A stretch of 57,038 bases of DNA from an uncultured Clostridia bacterium (lineage in GTDB: Bacteria > Bacillota > Clostridia > Oscillospirales > Oscillospiraceae): NCBI GenBank assembly GCA_947307255.1, contig CAMZIO010000008.1, positions 1 to 57,038 on the forward strand. Direction: 5' to 3'. Every line of letters begins with the position of its first letter. Position 1 is the first letter of the stretch. Position numbers and translations under genes: made by a program. The notes beneath the pieces were generated by a model. It was not told the DNA's origin and did not search any database. It saw only the letters and a program-made list of their open reading frames with translations. Positions 1 through 7,906 of the stretch are shown piece after piece.

Positions 1-245
1 GGGCGGAACTTGCCCCAGCGGGTCTTGGTCTTGGCGACGACCACGCCCATGATAGGGTCGTTGAAGGCGTCAAACACGCGCGCCGCCATCAGAATGATAC
101 CCATGGCGATGGCGTTCACGCCCAAAAGGTCCTGAAAATAATAGAGCACGTAGCTCGCCGAGAGCATATACACCATGTCCTTGCCCACCGCGCCAAGGCC
201 GTAGGACAGTTTCGATCTGCCGGTTAAAGTCTGTTTGTTTTCCAT
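1..245 (-). CDS. GPH-family sugar:cation symporter, N-terminal part (runs off window)
   Basis: The first 81 codons are present; the gene continues past the left edge. The start MENKQTLTGRSKLSYGLGAV followed by a transmembrane stretch and the motif FDAFNDPIMGVV is characteristic of the glycoside-pentoside-hexuronide (MelB-like) branch of the major facilitator superfamily, which imports sugars with Na+ or H+ across the cytoplasmic membrane. The start is supported by an AGAGGT ribosome site 8 bases upstream. It lies 12 bases after the glycosyltransferase-like gene, so the two are probably co-transcribed. The substrate cannot be inferred from this fragment. Confidence 0.85.
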   Translation of the reverse strand, partial: MENKQTLTGRSKLSYGLGAVGKDMVYMLSASYVLYYFQDLLGVNAIAMGIILMAARVFDAFNDPIMGVVVAKTKTRWGKFR

Positions 246-257
246 GACGTTACCTCT

Positions 258-1730
258 TTACTTCTCTTTGTTTTTCAGTCCCATGGCGATCTTGACGGCG
301 TTGTACGCGCCGTCGTAAAGGCCAATCGTCTTGTTGCGCCGGATGCTCTCGCACATCTGCGCCAGCACGGTCTCCTCGTTCAAAAACAGGTCGATCATCT
401 GCAGCGTGTGCGGAACGTCCTCGCACTCCAGCGTGCCGTCGCCCATCTCGGCGGAGTGGATCGCGCCCCAGCGCTCGTGCCCGCCGATGCGCTTTAAGAA
501 GAGCTTGGGCACGGGGTAGAACGCCAGCTCGCTCGGCTTGGTCAGCAGCACGTCGCACGAGCGCATCAGCAGGTTCGTGCAGTACACCGCTTCAAAGATG
601 TTCTCATGCCAGAAGGCGTGCACGCCTTCGACGCTCCCGTCGATGGCGGTGGAGGCAAAGGCGTTGGTTTCCTCCCAGCTGCCAAAGTGCAGCGTGCTCA
701 GCTCGGCCAGTCCCTCCACCGACCTGGTCAACTTGCGCCAGACGTTCTTGTAATCCCCGACGTTGACGTACAGCGCCGCGCGTTTTTCGCGGATTGCGGG
801 CAGGAGATGGCGGATCACGGCGGCAAACAGCTCCCGCTGTGCGCCGGCGCCGCCAATTGTGAGCAGAAAGCGCATGGGCGCGCCGTCCTTCTTGCGGCGC
901 ATTCTCGCGTCGCAGTCCGCTTCGACGTTCGCGGTCAACTCGTGATCGACATAGTGGCCGGTGTAGACCAGGCTGTCCGCCGGCATGGGATTGAGCACGT
1001 CCTTGCCCTGCATCCCGTTGAGAATGCGGTAACCCATATAGGACTGGTGCGTCTGGATCGTGTGCACGCTGCCCTCGGCCAGATGGAGCGCCATGGGCCA
1101 GTTGTCGGGAATCGCGTTGACCACGTATTGCATCCCCGCGTGGAGTGCGGCCTGCGCCGGCCAAACGTGCGTGCCGATGACAGGGATATCCTTGGGCACG
1201 TTTTTGAATACGGGCGCCATCAGCTCGGCATTTTTCTGGTCGCTTGCGTTATAGCTCAGCTTGCGGAAGCCCTCGTAGTTCGTCGGCTCCCAGATCAGCG
1301 CGTTGAACGCCTTGCTCTTTTGCGAGATGCGCGAACCAAGGGAATACAGCTCGTTCTGCGCGCCGATGACCTTGGTGCAGGTCGTATCCGGGAAAGAGTT
1401 GAGATCCATCCAGTACGGCTTATAGCCCAGCGCGTGGGCGCAGGAGGCCATGGCGATCGAGATGCGGTAATGGCCGAAGCCCATGCGGATGTTGCCGACG
1501 ATGAGGCCCCTTTCCCGGTCGAAGGGGGTGTCTCCTTCCCCCTCGCCGATGCGGATGTCCGAGACGTCCAGCGGCTCATACAGGCAGGCGTTTTTGACGA
1601 TTTTGGCCGGATAGTTCGCGTCCGAATCGTCCCCGTACTTCTTGGCAAATTTTTCCTTGGAGTGTACTGCTTTTTCGTAGTCCTTGTCCGAAATCTCGTT
1701 GCCGAAAATCAGCTTCGACTTATCCTGCAT
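258..1730 (-). CDS. Glycosyltransferase-like protein of unknown function (490 aa)
   Basis: I do not recognise a named family with certainty. The protein has no signal peptide or membrane helix. Two glycine-rich segments, GNIRMGFGHYRIS (about residues 79-91) and LLTIGGAGAQ (about 289-298), sit at the start of what look like two Rossmann-like halves, as in GT-B glycosyltransferases such as MGDG synthase and MurG-type enzymes. A late segment, LLTKPSELAFYP (about 400-411), resembles their donor-site region. Ribosome site CAGGAGGG precedes the ATG by 6 bases. A good promoter lies about 140 bases upstream. The downstream neighbour is a GPH sugar symporter, which fits carbohydrate or glycolipid chemistry. 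The fold call is inference; a donor or acceptor cannot be named. Confidence 0.55.
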   Translation of the reverse strand: MQDKSKLIFGNEISDKDYEKAVHSKEKFAKKYGDDSDANYPAKIVKNACLYEPLDVSDIRIGEGEGDTPFDRERGLIVGNIRMGFGHYRISIAMASCAHALGYKPYWMDLNSFPDTTCTKVIGAQNELYSLGSRISQKSKAFNALIWEPTNYEGFRKLSYNASDQKNAELMAPVFKNVPKDIPVIGTHVWPAQAALHAGMQYVVNAIPDNWPMALHLAEGSVHTIQTHQSYMGYRILNGMQGKDVLNPMPADSLVYTGHYVDHELTANVEADCDARMRRKKDGAPMRFLLTIGGAGAQRELFAAVIRHLLPAIREKRAALYVNVGDYKNVWRKLTRSVEGLAELSTLHFGSWEETNAFASTAIDGSVEGVHAFWHENIFEAVYCTNLLMRSCDVLLTKPSELAFYPVPKLFLKRIGGHERWGAIHSAEMGDGTLECEDVPHTLQMIDLFLNEETVLAQMCESIRRNKTIGLYDGAYNAVKIAMGLKNKEK

Positions 1731-1866
1731 CGCTTTCCCTCCTGTTCCTCATCCGCCGCGCAGATCGCAAATCTGCTGCGCGCACGGGTGCGTCCGCGCG
1801 CTCCTGCGCTGCGGCGCCGCCCGATCGCCGCTATCGTCCTGCCCCGGATACAGGGCTTGATACTCT

Positions 1867-1895
1867 ATTATACAATAGCACCGGCAATATGGCAA
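1867..1895 (-). promoter_or_regulatory. Sigma-A-type promoter for the glycosyltransferase-like gene
   Basis: Read on the minus strand, TTGCCA (1890-1895) and a perfect TATAAT (1867-1872) are 17 bases apart. The predicted leader of about 130 bases is GC-rich and can fold, but I see no known riboswitch in it. Confidence 0.7.
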
Positions 1896-1964
1896 ACCAA
1901 TTTGCCCTGATCAGTCCCATTTTTTGATTTCCGCCCTCTTTTTTCACCGTCCGGCGCATTTTTC

Positions 1965-1993
1965 TTGTCATGTTCGCCGCAAAGTGGTATACT
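1965..1993 (+). promoter_or_regulatory. Sigma-A-type promoter for the murE-type gene
   Basis: TTGTCA (1965-1970), a 17-base spacer and TATACT (1988-1993) lie 32 bases before the ATG at 2025. An upstream in-frame TTG at 1965 falls inside the -35 box and is therefore not a plausible start codon. Confidence 0.75.
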
Positions 1994-2024
1994 GACAGGA
2001 ACTTACGATAGAAGGAGTGTCTTC

Positions 2025-3542
2025 ATGGGCGCAAAACACAACCTGCAGGAATACGTGGACGCGCTGCGCTGCGCCGGGCTGGTCGCGGAATACGGCGTGC
2101 CGGACGGCGCGCTGCAAACGCCGATCGACTGTCTGACCTACGACACGCGCAAAATCAGCGGGCGAACGCTGTTTTTGTGCAAGGGCATTCATTTCAAGGA
2201 AGAGTACCTGCGTCAGGCCAGGCAGCTCGGCGCGGTGGCCTACGTTTCCGAGCGGGCATACGACGTGGATTTGCCGCACGTCCTGGTGCGCGATATCCGG
2301 CATACGCTCTCAACGCTCGCCCCGCTCTACTATGACCGCGTAACGGACGATCTGGTTTCAGTCGGCATCACCGGCACGAAGGGGAAAAGCACGACGGTTT
2401 TCTTCCTGCGCTATATCCTCAACGCCTGGCTTGCCGTCCGGCAGCAGGGCGCGTGCGCGCTCGTTTCCTCAATCGAGACCTTTGACGGGAAAGTATCCCA
2501 GCCCTCCCACATCACGACGCCGGAAATTCTGGAGCTTTACCAGATCTATCAAAACGCCGTTGACAACGGCGTAACACACCTGGTCAACGAGGTGTCCAGC
2601 CAGGCGCTCAAGTACGAGCGGGTGGGCGGCATCCGCTACAACGTCGGCTGTCTTCTCAACATCGGGCTGGATCACATCAGCCCCATCGAACACACGGATT
2701 TTGAGGACTACTACACCGCCAAGCTCAAGATTTTCGATCAGAGCGAGATTGGACTTGTCAATACCGATGCGGAGCACGCGGCGCGCACGCTTGCCTATGC
2801 GCGCGCGCGCTGCCCGGTGGTAACCTTCGGTTCGCACGAGAGCGACGACGTATATTGCAGCGGGATCGAAAAACGCCCGGACGGCATTTATTTTACCGTC
2901 CGTTCCCCTTACTATTGCGGGACGTTTTCCCTCTCCATGCCCGGCATATTCAACGTCTCCAACGCGCTGGCCGCCATCGCCGTATGCGGTGTGCTGGGCG
3001 TGCCGGAGGAATACGTGCGCGTCGGCCTGCGCAATGCGCGCGTCGCCGGGCGGATGGAGGTCTATCACAGCGCCGACGGCGAGGTGAGCGTCATCGTGGA
3101 TTACGCGCATAACGCGATGAGCTTCGACGCGCTGTTCCGCTCGGCTAAGGCGGAGCATCCGGGCTGCGCGCTGCTGGCGATTTTCGGCGCCGTGGGCGGC
3201 AAAGCGCTCAGCCGCCGCCGCGACCTGGGCGAAACCGCGGCAAAATACGCCGACTATATCTTTATCACCGAGGACGATCCCGCGGAGGAATCCCCCGTTG
3301 AAATCGCCCGGCAGATCGCACGGTACGTTACCTGTCCCTATGAGATCAACGTCGACCGGGGAGACTGTATCCGCAGGGCGATTCTGGAATGGACCGGCAA
3401 GCGCGTGGTGCTCTGCGCCGGCAAGGGCAGCGAAACGACGCAAAAGCGCGGCACGGAGTACGTTACCGTCCCGTCGGACGGCGACTGGGCGCGCAAATAT
3501 CTGAAGGAATACGATGAGAGGCAGCAAAATGCAACAGTATGA
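2025..3542 (+). CDS. murE: MurE-type UDP-MurNAc-tripeptide synthetase, apparently Lys-type
   Basis: The product is a cytoplasmic Mur ligase (505 aa) that adds the third amino acid to UDP-MurNAc-L-Ala-D-Glu using ATP. The ATP loop is GITGTKGKSTT (about 114-124). The lysine usually carbamylated for Mg2+ binding is in YYTAKLKIF (about K233). The amino-acid recognition motif is D417-D418-P419-A420. Known MurE enzymes use DNPR for meso-diaminopimelate and D(D/N)P(N/A) for L-lysine, so this enzyme reads as Lys-type. AAGGAG lies 7 bases before the ATG. The gene overlaps the next ATP-grasp gene by 29 bases, so they probably work together. It could be a second MurE beside a canonical one elsewhere. 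Confidence 0.85.
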   Translation: MGAKHNLQEYVDALRCAGLVAEYGVPDGALQTPIDCLTYDTRKISGRTLFLCKGIHFKEEYLRQARQLGAVAYVSERAYDVDLPHVLVRDIRHTLSTLAPLYYDRVTDDLVSVGITGTKGKSTTVFFLRYILNAWLAVRQQGACALVSSIETFDGKVSQPSHITTPEILELYQIYQNAVDNGVTHLVNEVSSQALKYERVGGIRYNVGCLLNIGLDHISPIEHTDFEDYYTAKLKIFDQSEIGLVNTDAEHAARTLAYARARCPVVTFGSHESDDVYCSGIEKRPDGIYFTVRSPYYCGTFSLSMPGIFNVSNALAAIAVCGVLGVPEEYVRVGLRNARVAGRMEVYHSADGEVSVIVDYAHNAMSFDALFRSAKAEHPGCALLAIFGAVGGKALSRRRDLGETAAKYADYIFITEDDPAEESPVEIARQIARYVTCPYEINVDRGDCIRRAILEWTGKRVVLCAGKGSETTQKRGTEYVTVPSDGDWARKYLKEYDERQQNATV

Positions 3543-4782
3543 TTTTCTTCCCATTATCCTCGGCAGTGATGAAAACGCCTACGGTACGGCGCGGCTGTTT
3601 CACGACTATCTGGGCGACGCGCCGGTAAAGCCGCTGCTGCTGTGCGCCAAGCGGCTCAACGCCACGCGCGACAGCAAGCTCTTCGACGTGCGGGAGATCC
3701 CGGACTTTGACCGCGACGATGTATTCCCCGACGCGCTGCTGCGCGTGTTGGAGCAGTATGCCCCGGCCTATCCGCGCGGCTTCGTGGTCGTGCCCTGCTC
3801 GGACTACTATACGGGGCTAATCTGCCGGCACTACGACCGTTTTCAGGGTCTGATCCGCAATCGCTTCAACCCCGTAGAACTGCTGGAGACCTTTGACACG
3901 AAGGACCGCTTTTACGCCCTTTGCGACAAATACGGCCTGGATTATCCGAAAACCGCCGTCTGCACGGCCCAGGAGCGCACGTCCGTCATCGACGCGCTGC
4001 CCTTTGGCTTTCCCATCGTCGTCAAGCCTGAAAACAGCAACGCCAGCGACTATCTGCACTGCGATTTTGAGGGGAAAAAGAAGGTCTACTTCTTCTCCAA
4101 CCGCGACGACTATCTCTCCATGGTCGAGCGCATGGACCGCTCCGGCTATACGGGCAAGCTCATTTTGCAGGAGTTTATCCCCGGCGGGGACGACGCGATG
4201 CGTGTGCTCAACAGCTACTCTGACAACGACGGCCGGGTGCGCGCGATGTGTCTGGGCCAGCCGGTGCTGGAATTTTACGATCCCGGCTCCATCGGCAATT
4301 ACGCCGCGATTCTCTCGCGCAGCGATCACGCGCTCTATGAGAAGATGCGCGCTTTTCTGGAGGAGCTGGGCTACGTCGGCTTTTCCAACTTTGACATGAA
4401 GTACGACAGCCGCACCGGGCGTTACGTGCTCTTTGAGATCAATCCGCGCCTGGGACGCAGCAGCTTTTTCGCCTATGCCGCGGGGATGAATTTCATCCGC
4501 TATCTCTGCGAGGACACGGTTTACGGCCGCCGGACGGACTGCGTTTACAACGAGAACACCGCGCTGTGGTCGCACGTTTCCCCCGGCATATTGCGCAAAT
4601 ACGTCAAGGACGACGCGCTGCGCGCAGAGCTGCAGCGCTATCCGGTCCATTATACGCTTTGGTGGGAGGAGGACCGCAACCTCAAGCGCGCGTACCGTAT
4701 CCTGCGTTTTCAGCGTGCGCAATTCAAGAGCTTCCGCCGCTATTACTTTGACAAAAACGGTGATTGGATGCATGAGGCATAA
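3514..4782 (+). CDS. ATP-grasp carboxylate-amine ligase, D-aspartate-ligase-like
   Basis: This 422-aa protein has the opening FLPIILGSDENAYGTARLFH and an ATP-grasp body: VVKPENSN around residue 170 and the metal-binding segment FEINPRLGRSS around residue 310. Such enzymes join a carboxylate to an amine through an acyl phosphate. The closest function I can name is D-aspartate ligase (Aslfm type), which attaches D-Asp to the side-chain amine of lysine in peptidoglycan precursors; this is inference. It overlaps the MurE-type gene by 29 bases, implying translational coupling. AAGGA precedes the ATG at 3514; a second in-frame ATG at 3529 with AGAGG ahead of it is an alternative start. Confidence 0.75.
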   Translation: MRGSKMQQYDFLPIILGSDENAYGTARLFHDYLGDAPVKPLLLCAKRLNATRDSKLFDVREIPDFDRDDVFPDALLRVLEQYAPAYPRGFVVVPCSDYYTGLICRHYDRFQGLIRNRFNPVELLETFDTKDRFYALCDKYGLDYPKTAVCTAQERTSVIDALPFGFPIVVKPENSNASDYLHCDFEGKKKVYFFSNRDDYLSMVERMDRSGYTGKLILQEFIPGGDDAMRVLNSYSDNDGRVRAMCLGQPVLEFYDPGSIGNYAAILSRSDHALYEKMRAFLEELGYVGFSNFDMKYDSRTGRYVLFEINPRLGRSSFFAYAAGMNFIRYLCEDTVYGRRTDCVYNENTALWSHVSPGILRKYVKDDALRAELQRYPVHYTLWWEEDRNLKRAYRILRFQRAQFKSFRRYYFDKNGDWMHEA

Positions 4783-4822
4783 AAGCCGCGGGCTGAAGGC
4801 TTCCCGCCTCAGCCCGCGCTTT
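4781..4822. terminator. Bidirectional terminator between the ATP-grasp gene and dpaB
   Basis: GCGGGCTGA (4788-4796) pairs with TCAGCCCGC (4809-4817). AAAGC and GCTTT extend the stem on either side, giving an A tract on one side and a T tract on the other. It sits between two convergent genes. Confidence 0.75.
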
Positions 4823-4839
4823 CCGTATGCTCCGCCCGA

Positions 4840-5400
4840 TCACAGCAGCAGCGGCTGGAGCTGCCGCCCTGTAAGCGCCTGTTCCGCCGTCGGCAGAATG
4901 AGGGAAAAATCCGCAATCAGCGAATACGGTTTTTCCTCGGCATTGTCCTGTCCAAACGGCACGAAATAATAGTTTTTTCGATTGAGCAGCGCGGCGATAT
5001 TCGGCGCGCTGGCGCTCAGGCCGTCGTTGGTGGCAATGGCAAGCACCACGGGCTTGCCGTTTCGCAGGTGGCTTTTCGCCGCCATGCTCACCGGCCCGTC
5101 CGTTATGCCGCCCGCCAGCTTCGCCAAGGTGTTGCCCGTGCACGGCGCAATCACCAGCACGTCCATCCGCCCCTGCGGGCCAAGGGGCTCCGCCTCCACG
5201 ATCGTACGCACGGCGAGGCGGCCCGCCAGGCTCTCCAGCCGCTCCAGCAGATCCTCCGCACGGCCGAAGCGGGTATCATACCGCGCCGCGTTCTCAGACA
5301 CGATAGGGATCAGCTCGTGCTGCAGCGCAAGCTGCTCATACTGTTTGAGGATCTGCGGATGATTGCAAAATGACGCACAGAGTGCAAAACCGATTCTCAT
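4840..5400 (-). CDS. dpaB: Dipicolinate synthase subunit B (SpoVFB)
   Basis: This 186-aa flavoprotein-fold subunit works with DpaA in the mother cell to make dipicolinic acid, the spore-core solute, from dihydrodipicolinate. It opens with MRIGFALCASFC and carries the flavoprotein-type segment PCTGNTLAKLAGGITDGP. Its length matches the family. The ATG at 5400 overlaps the dpaA stop as ATGA, and GGGAGG precedes it by about 9 bases; an upstream in-frame start at 5415 would place that ribosome site inside the gene. The dpaA-dpaB order is the usual one in spore formers. Confidence 0.93.
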   Translation of the reverse strand: MRIGFALCASFCNHPQILKQYEQLALQHELIPIVSENAARYDTRFGRAEDLLERLESLAGRLAVRTIVEAEPLGPQGRMDVLVIAPCTGNTLAKLAGGITDGPVSMAAKSHLRNGKPVVLAIATNDGLSASAPNIAALLNRKNYYFVPFGQDNAEEKPYSLIADFSLILPTAEQALTGRQLQPLLL

Positions 5401-6230
5401 AGTTCTTCCTCCCACATCTGATACAGGGTTTCCTTGAGCGCAAGCGCCGCGCTCTCCGGCGCGGCGCGTCCCGGCAGGCCGCCCGCCTTAACGTAAGTAA
5501 GCCCCAGCTCCGCCGCCGCCTGCGCGTCAATCCCCGCCGCCGAGGAAAGCTCGACCAGCAGGCAGCCGCCGTCCACCTCGCGCAGCAGCGGCATCCCCAA
5601 AACCGGGTGCGGCACGGTGTTGAAAATAACGCGGAACGGGCCGAGCACACCAGCCAGGCGATTGGTGCGCAGCGGGCGATAGCCAAAAGCGTCGATCCAG
5701 GCCAGGTCCTCCATCCGCCGCGCGCTGACGCTCACCTGCGCGCCCAACGCTTTGAGATCGTGGGCAAGCAGCTTTCCGATGCGTCCGAAGCCGATCACCA
5801 GGCACGGTGTGCCGTGCAGCGTAACGCTCGTGCGCTCCAGCGCCAGTTGCAGCGCGCCCTCCGCAGTGGGTACAGCGTTTTTTACCGTCAGCGCCTCGCG
5901 CGAGAAATAATCGCTCAGCATCAGACCGCAGGCAGCGGCAGCGCTGCGCTCCTTCTCCCGGACAGCTCCGGCATAGATCCGCTGGTCCGGCCGCAGCCGC
6001 GGCCAAAGTGTGTCGAGGGCAAGCGCCCGCTCGCTGTTGAGCTGTCCGTCCTTTCGGGTCAGCGGCGCCGGTAAAAGGATGCGCTCCGCCGATGCCGCCT
6101 CGTCCAGCGTCTTTTCGTCCGGTTCGCCCGCAACGCCCCAGGTGTTGACGGAAAACCCGTCGACGGCCAGCATCCGTGCAAGGTAAGAAAACCGCGCGTC
6201 GCCGCCGAGGATTCCAACCGTTTGGCCCAT
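5397..6230 (-). CDS. dpaA: Dipicolinate synthase subunit A (SpoVFA)
   Basis: The 277-aa product has an N-terminal substrate-binding half (VGILGGDARFSYLA at the start) and a C-terminal NAD(P)-binding Rossmann domain with GFGRIGKLLAHDLKALGA around residues 147-164. With DpaB it oxidises the lysine-pathway intermediate to dipicolinate for the developing spore. GGGGGA precedes the ATG by 6 bases. A sporulation-sigma-like promoter, TCAAATT-14-CATAGAAT, lies about 30 bases upstream. The divergent neighbour is a HAD phosphatase. Together with dpaB this is the clearest sign that the organism forms endospores. Confidence 0.93.
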   Translation of the reverse strand: MGQTVGILGGDARFSYLARMLAVDGFSVNTWGVAGEPDEKTLDEAASAERILLPAPLTRKDGQLNSERALALDTLWPRLRPDQRIYAGAVREKERSAAAACGLMLSDYFSREALTVKNAVPTAEGALQLALERTSVTLHGTPCLVIGFGRIGKLLAHDLKALGAQVSVSARRMEDLAWIDAFGYRPLRTNRLAGVLGPFRVIFNTVPHPVLGMPLLREVDGGCLLVELSSAAGIDAQAAAELGLTYVKAGGLPGRAAPESAALALKETLYQMWEEEL

Positions 6231-6258
6231 TTCATTCCCCCTTTTCGTTCTTCACGCT

Positions 6259-6287
6259 ATTCTATGCGCCGCTGCGCCGCAATTTGA
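6259..6287 (-). promoter_or_regulatory. Candidate mother-cell sigma (E/K-like) promoter for dpaA
   Basis: On the minus strand, TCAAATT (6281-6287) and CATAGAAT (6259-6266) are 14 bases apart. The -10 element, extended by one base to CATAGAATA, fits the sigma-K form CATAnnnTA; the spacing fits sigma-E. Which of the two is used cannot be told. Confidence 0.45.
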
Positions 6288-6334
6288 CTCCCATTTTCCT
6301 TTGCCTGCGGCGCGCACTTTTTCAGGAGGATCTT

Positions 6335-7018
6335 ATGCCCCGCTATCCCTATCTGCTCTTTGACGCCGACGACACGCTCTTTTCCTTTCCCGCGGCAAAC
6401 CGCGTCGCCTTTGCCGCCGCCTGTGCCGTCAGCGGGCTGACCTTTTCGGACGAGCTGCTGGCGCAGTACGAGGTGCACAACAGCGCCCTGTGGCGGCAGT
6501 TTGACCGCGGCGAGGTCAGCAAGGAGTTTCTCGTGTTGGAGCGTTTCCGCCGTTTTTTTGCCGAGTTGGGGATCGACGCCGACCCCCGGCTGGCCAATGA
6601 CGTACATCTGACCGCGCTCGGCAACAGCGCCGTGCTGCTCCCCCACGCCGCCGAGGTCGTCAAAACGCTCGCGCGCACGCACCGGCTGTTCGTGGTAACC
6701 AACGCCGTGGCGCGCGTACAGAAAAGCCGTCTGTCCCAATCGGAGATCGCGCCGTATATCGAACGCGCCTTCATCTCCGAGGAGATCGGCGCGGCCAAGC
6801 CGAAGCGCACCTATTTCGACTATGTATTCGCACACGTCGACGGCATCACGCGGGATAACTGCCTGCTCGTCGGTGATTCGCTCACCAGCGACATCCTCGG
6901 CGCCAACGAATACGGTCTCAAGTGCTGCTGGTTCAATCCCGACCACGCGCCGAACCACGCAGGGCTGCACGTGGATTACGAGATTGCCGACCTGCGCGAG
7001 CTGTATGATATCGTATAA
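6335..7018 (+). CDS. HAD-superfamily phosphatase, YjjG/YfnB-like
   Basis: This 228-aa cytosolic hydrolase carries the HAD motifs in order: FDADDTLF (I, nucleophile Asp), VTNAV (II), the lysine of GAAKPKRTYFDY (III) and LLVGDSLTSDI (IV). The YjjG/YfnB group dephosphorylates pyrimidine nucleoside 5'-monophosphates, often non-canonical ones; the exact substrate here is inference. AGGAGG (6324-6329) is 5 bases before the ATG at 6335; the open frame extends upstream to 6176 but overlaps the divergent dpaA and lacks a ribosome site. A strong terminator follows directly. Confidence 0.85.
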   Translation: MPRYPYLLFDADDTLFSFPAANRVAFAAACAVSGLTFSDELLAQYEVHNSALWRQFDRGEVSKEFLVLERFRRFFAELGIDADPRLANDVHLTALGNSAVLLPHAAEVVKTLARTHRLFVVTNAVARVQKSRLSQSEIAPYIERAFISEEIGAAKPKRTYFDYVFAHVDGITRDNCLLVGDSLTSDILGANEYGLKCCWFNPDHAPNHAGLHVDYEIADLRELYDIV

Positions 7019-7025
7019 CAAAGAA

Positions 7026-7057
7026 GGCTCCGGGCCGAAGCCCGGAGCCCTTTTTTC
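7026..7057 (+). terminator. Intrinsic terminator after the HAD phosphatase gene
   Basis: A perfect 10-bp stem (7026-7035 with 7040-7049), loop CGAA and a run of six T. It lies between convergent genes, so it may also help stop minus-strand transcripts. Confidence 0.9.
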
Positions 7058-7862
7058 AGCGATTGAGAATCCCCAGCAATTCTTTTACGTCCCGCAGCAC
7101 GAACTTCGGCTGCACCGCGCTGCACGCCACATCCTCGGCCTTTGTCTCGCCCGAGAGCACCAGCACCGTATCTACCCCGGCGTTGACGCCGCAGGCGACG
7201 TCCGTATAGATCCGGTCGCCCACGACCACCGTCTCCTCCGCCGTTGCGCCCACGGTCTGCATGGCAAGCCGCACCATGTCCGGCCGGGGCTTGCCGATCA
7301 CGTAGGGGCGGCGCTTCGTCGCGCGGTAGAGCATCTCGCACACGCTGCCGCAGTCCGGCACGCAGCCGTACCAGGTCGGGCAGACCCAGTCCGGGTTGGT
7401 GGCGATATAGTCCACACCGCGGCCGAGCAGGATGCAGGCATCCTCCAGCTTTTGGAACGTCAGCTCCGTATCAAAGCCCATCAGCAGCGTGTCCACCGCA
7501 TCGTCCCGATCGTCCGTGAGGCAAAAGCCCGCCTGGCGCAGCTGCCGCTTGAACGACTCCGTCCCGCAGACGTAATACCGCTTGCTCTCTCCCTGACGCA
7601 CGTGCAGATAGGCGATCAGCGCATCCACGGAGGTGAGAAAATCCTCCCGCACCGCCGCCACGCCGAGCCGGCGCATCTTTTCCACGTACGCCTCCGCTCC
7701 GCGGGAGGAGTTGTTGGTCAGAAACAGATAGTGCGCGCCGCCTTGCCGGATCCGGCGCAGCAGCTCCGCCGCGCCGTCAAACAAATGCTCGTCTACGTAA
7801 AGCGTGCCGTCCATGTCCAGCAGGAACAGCCGCTTTTTCTTCAGTTCTTCGTTTCCCGTCAT
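7056..7862 (-). CDS. HAD-IIA family sugar/nucleotide phosphatase (NagD-like)
   Basis: This 268-aa product has motif I LLDMDGTLYVDEHLF, motif II LTNNSSRG, the HAD-IIA cap domain, the conserved lysine segment YVIGKPRPDM and motif IV VVVGDRIYTDV. The group hydrolyses small phosphate esters such as nucleotide monophosphates or p-nitrophenyl phosphate; the true substrate is unknown. The start at 7862 has AAGGA about 8 bases upstream; the upstream open frame to 8102 overlaps the nitroreductase gene. It is the last gene of a run that begins with polA. Confidence 0.87.
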   Translation of the reverse strand: MTGNEELKKKRLFLLDMDGTLYVDEHLFDGAAELLRRIRQGGAHYLFLTNNSSRGAEAYVEKMRRLGVAAVREDFLTSVDALIAYLHVRQGESKRYYVCGTESFKRQLRQAGFCLTDDRDDAVDTLLMGFDTELTFQKLEDACILLGRGVDYIATNPDWVCPTWYGCVPDCGSVCEMLYRATKRRPYVIGKPRPDMVRLAMQTVGATAEETVVVGDRIYTDVACGVNAGVDTVLVLSGETKAEDVACSAVQPKFVLRDVKELLGILNR

Positions 7863-7906
7863 TCCGTCGTCCTTTTTGCAGATCGTATGCGCTCCGCCCG
7901 TCCCGC

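Noticed and set aside
606..1910. Long plus-strand open frame (434 codons)
   Set aside because: It is antisense to the glycosyltransferase-like gene and Arg/Val/His-rich with no motifs; a product of GC-rich codon positions.
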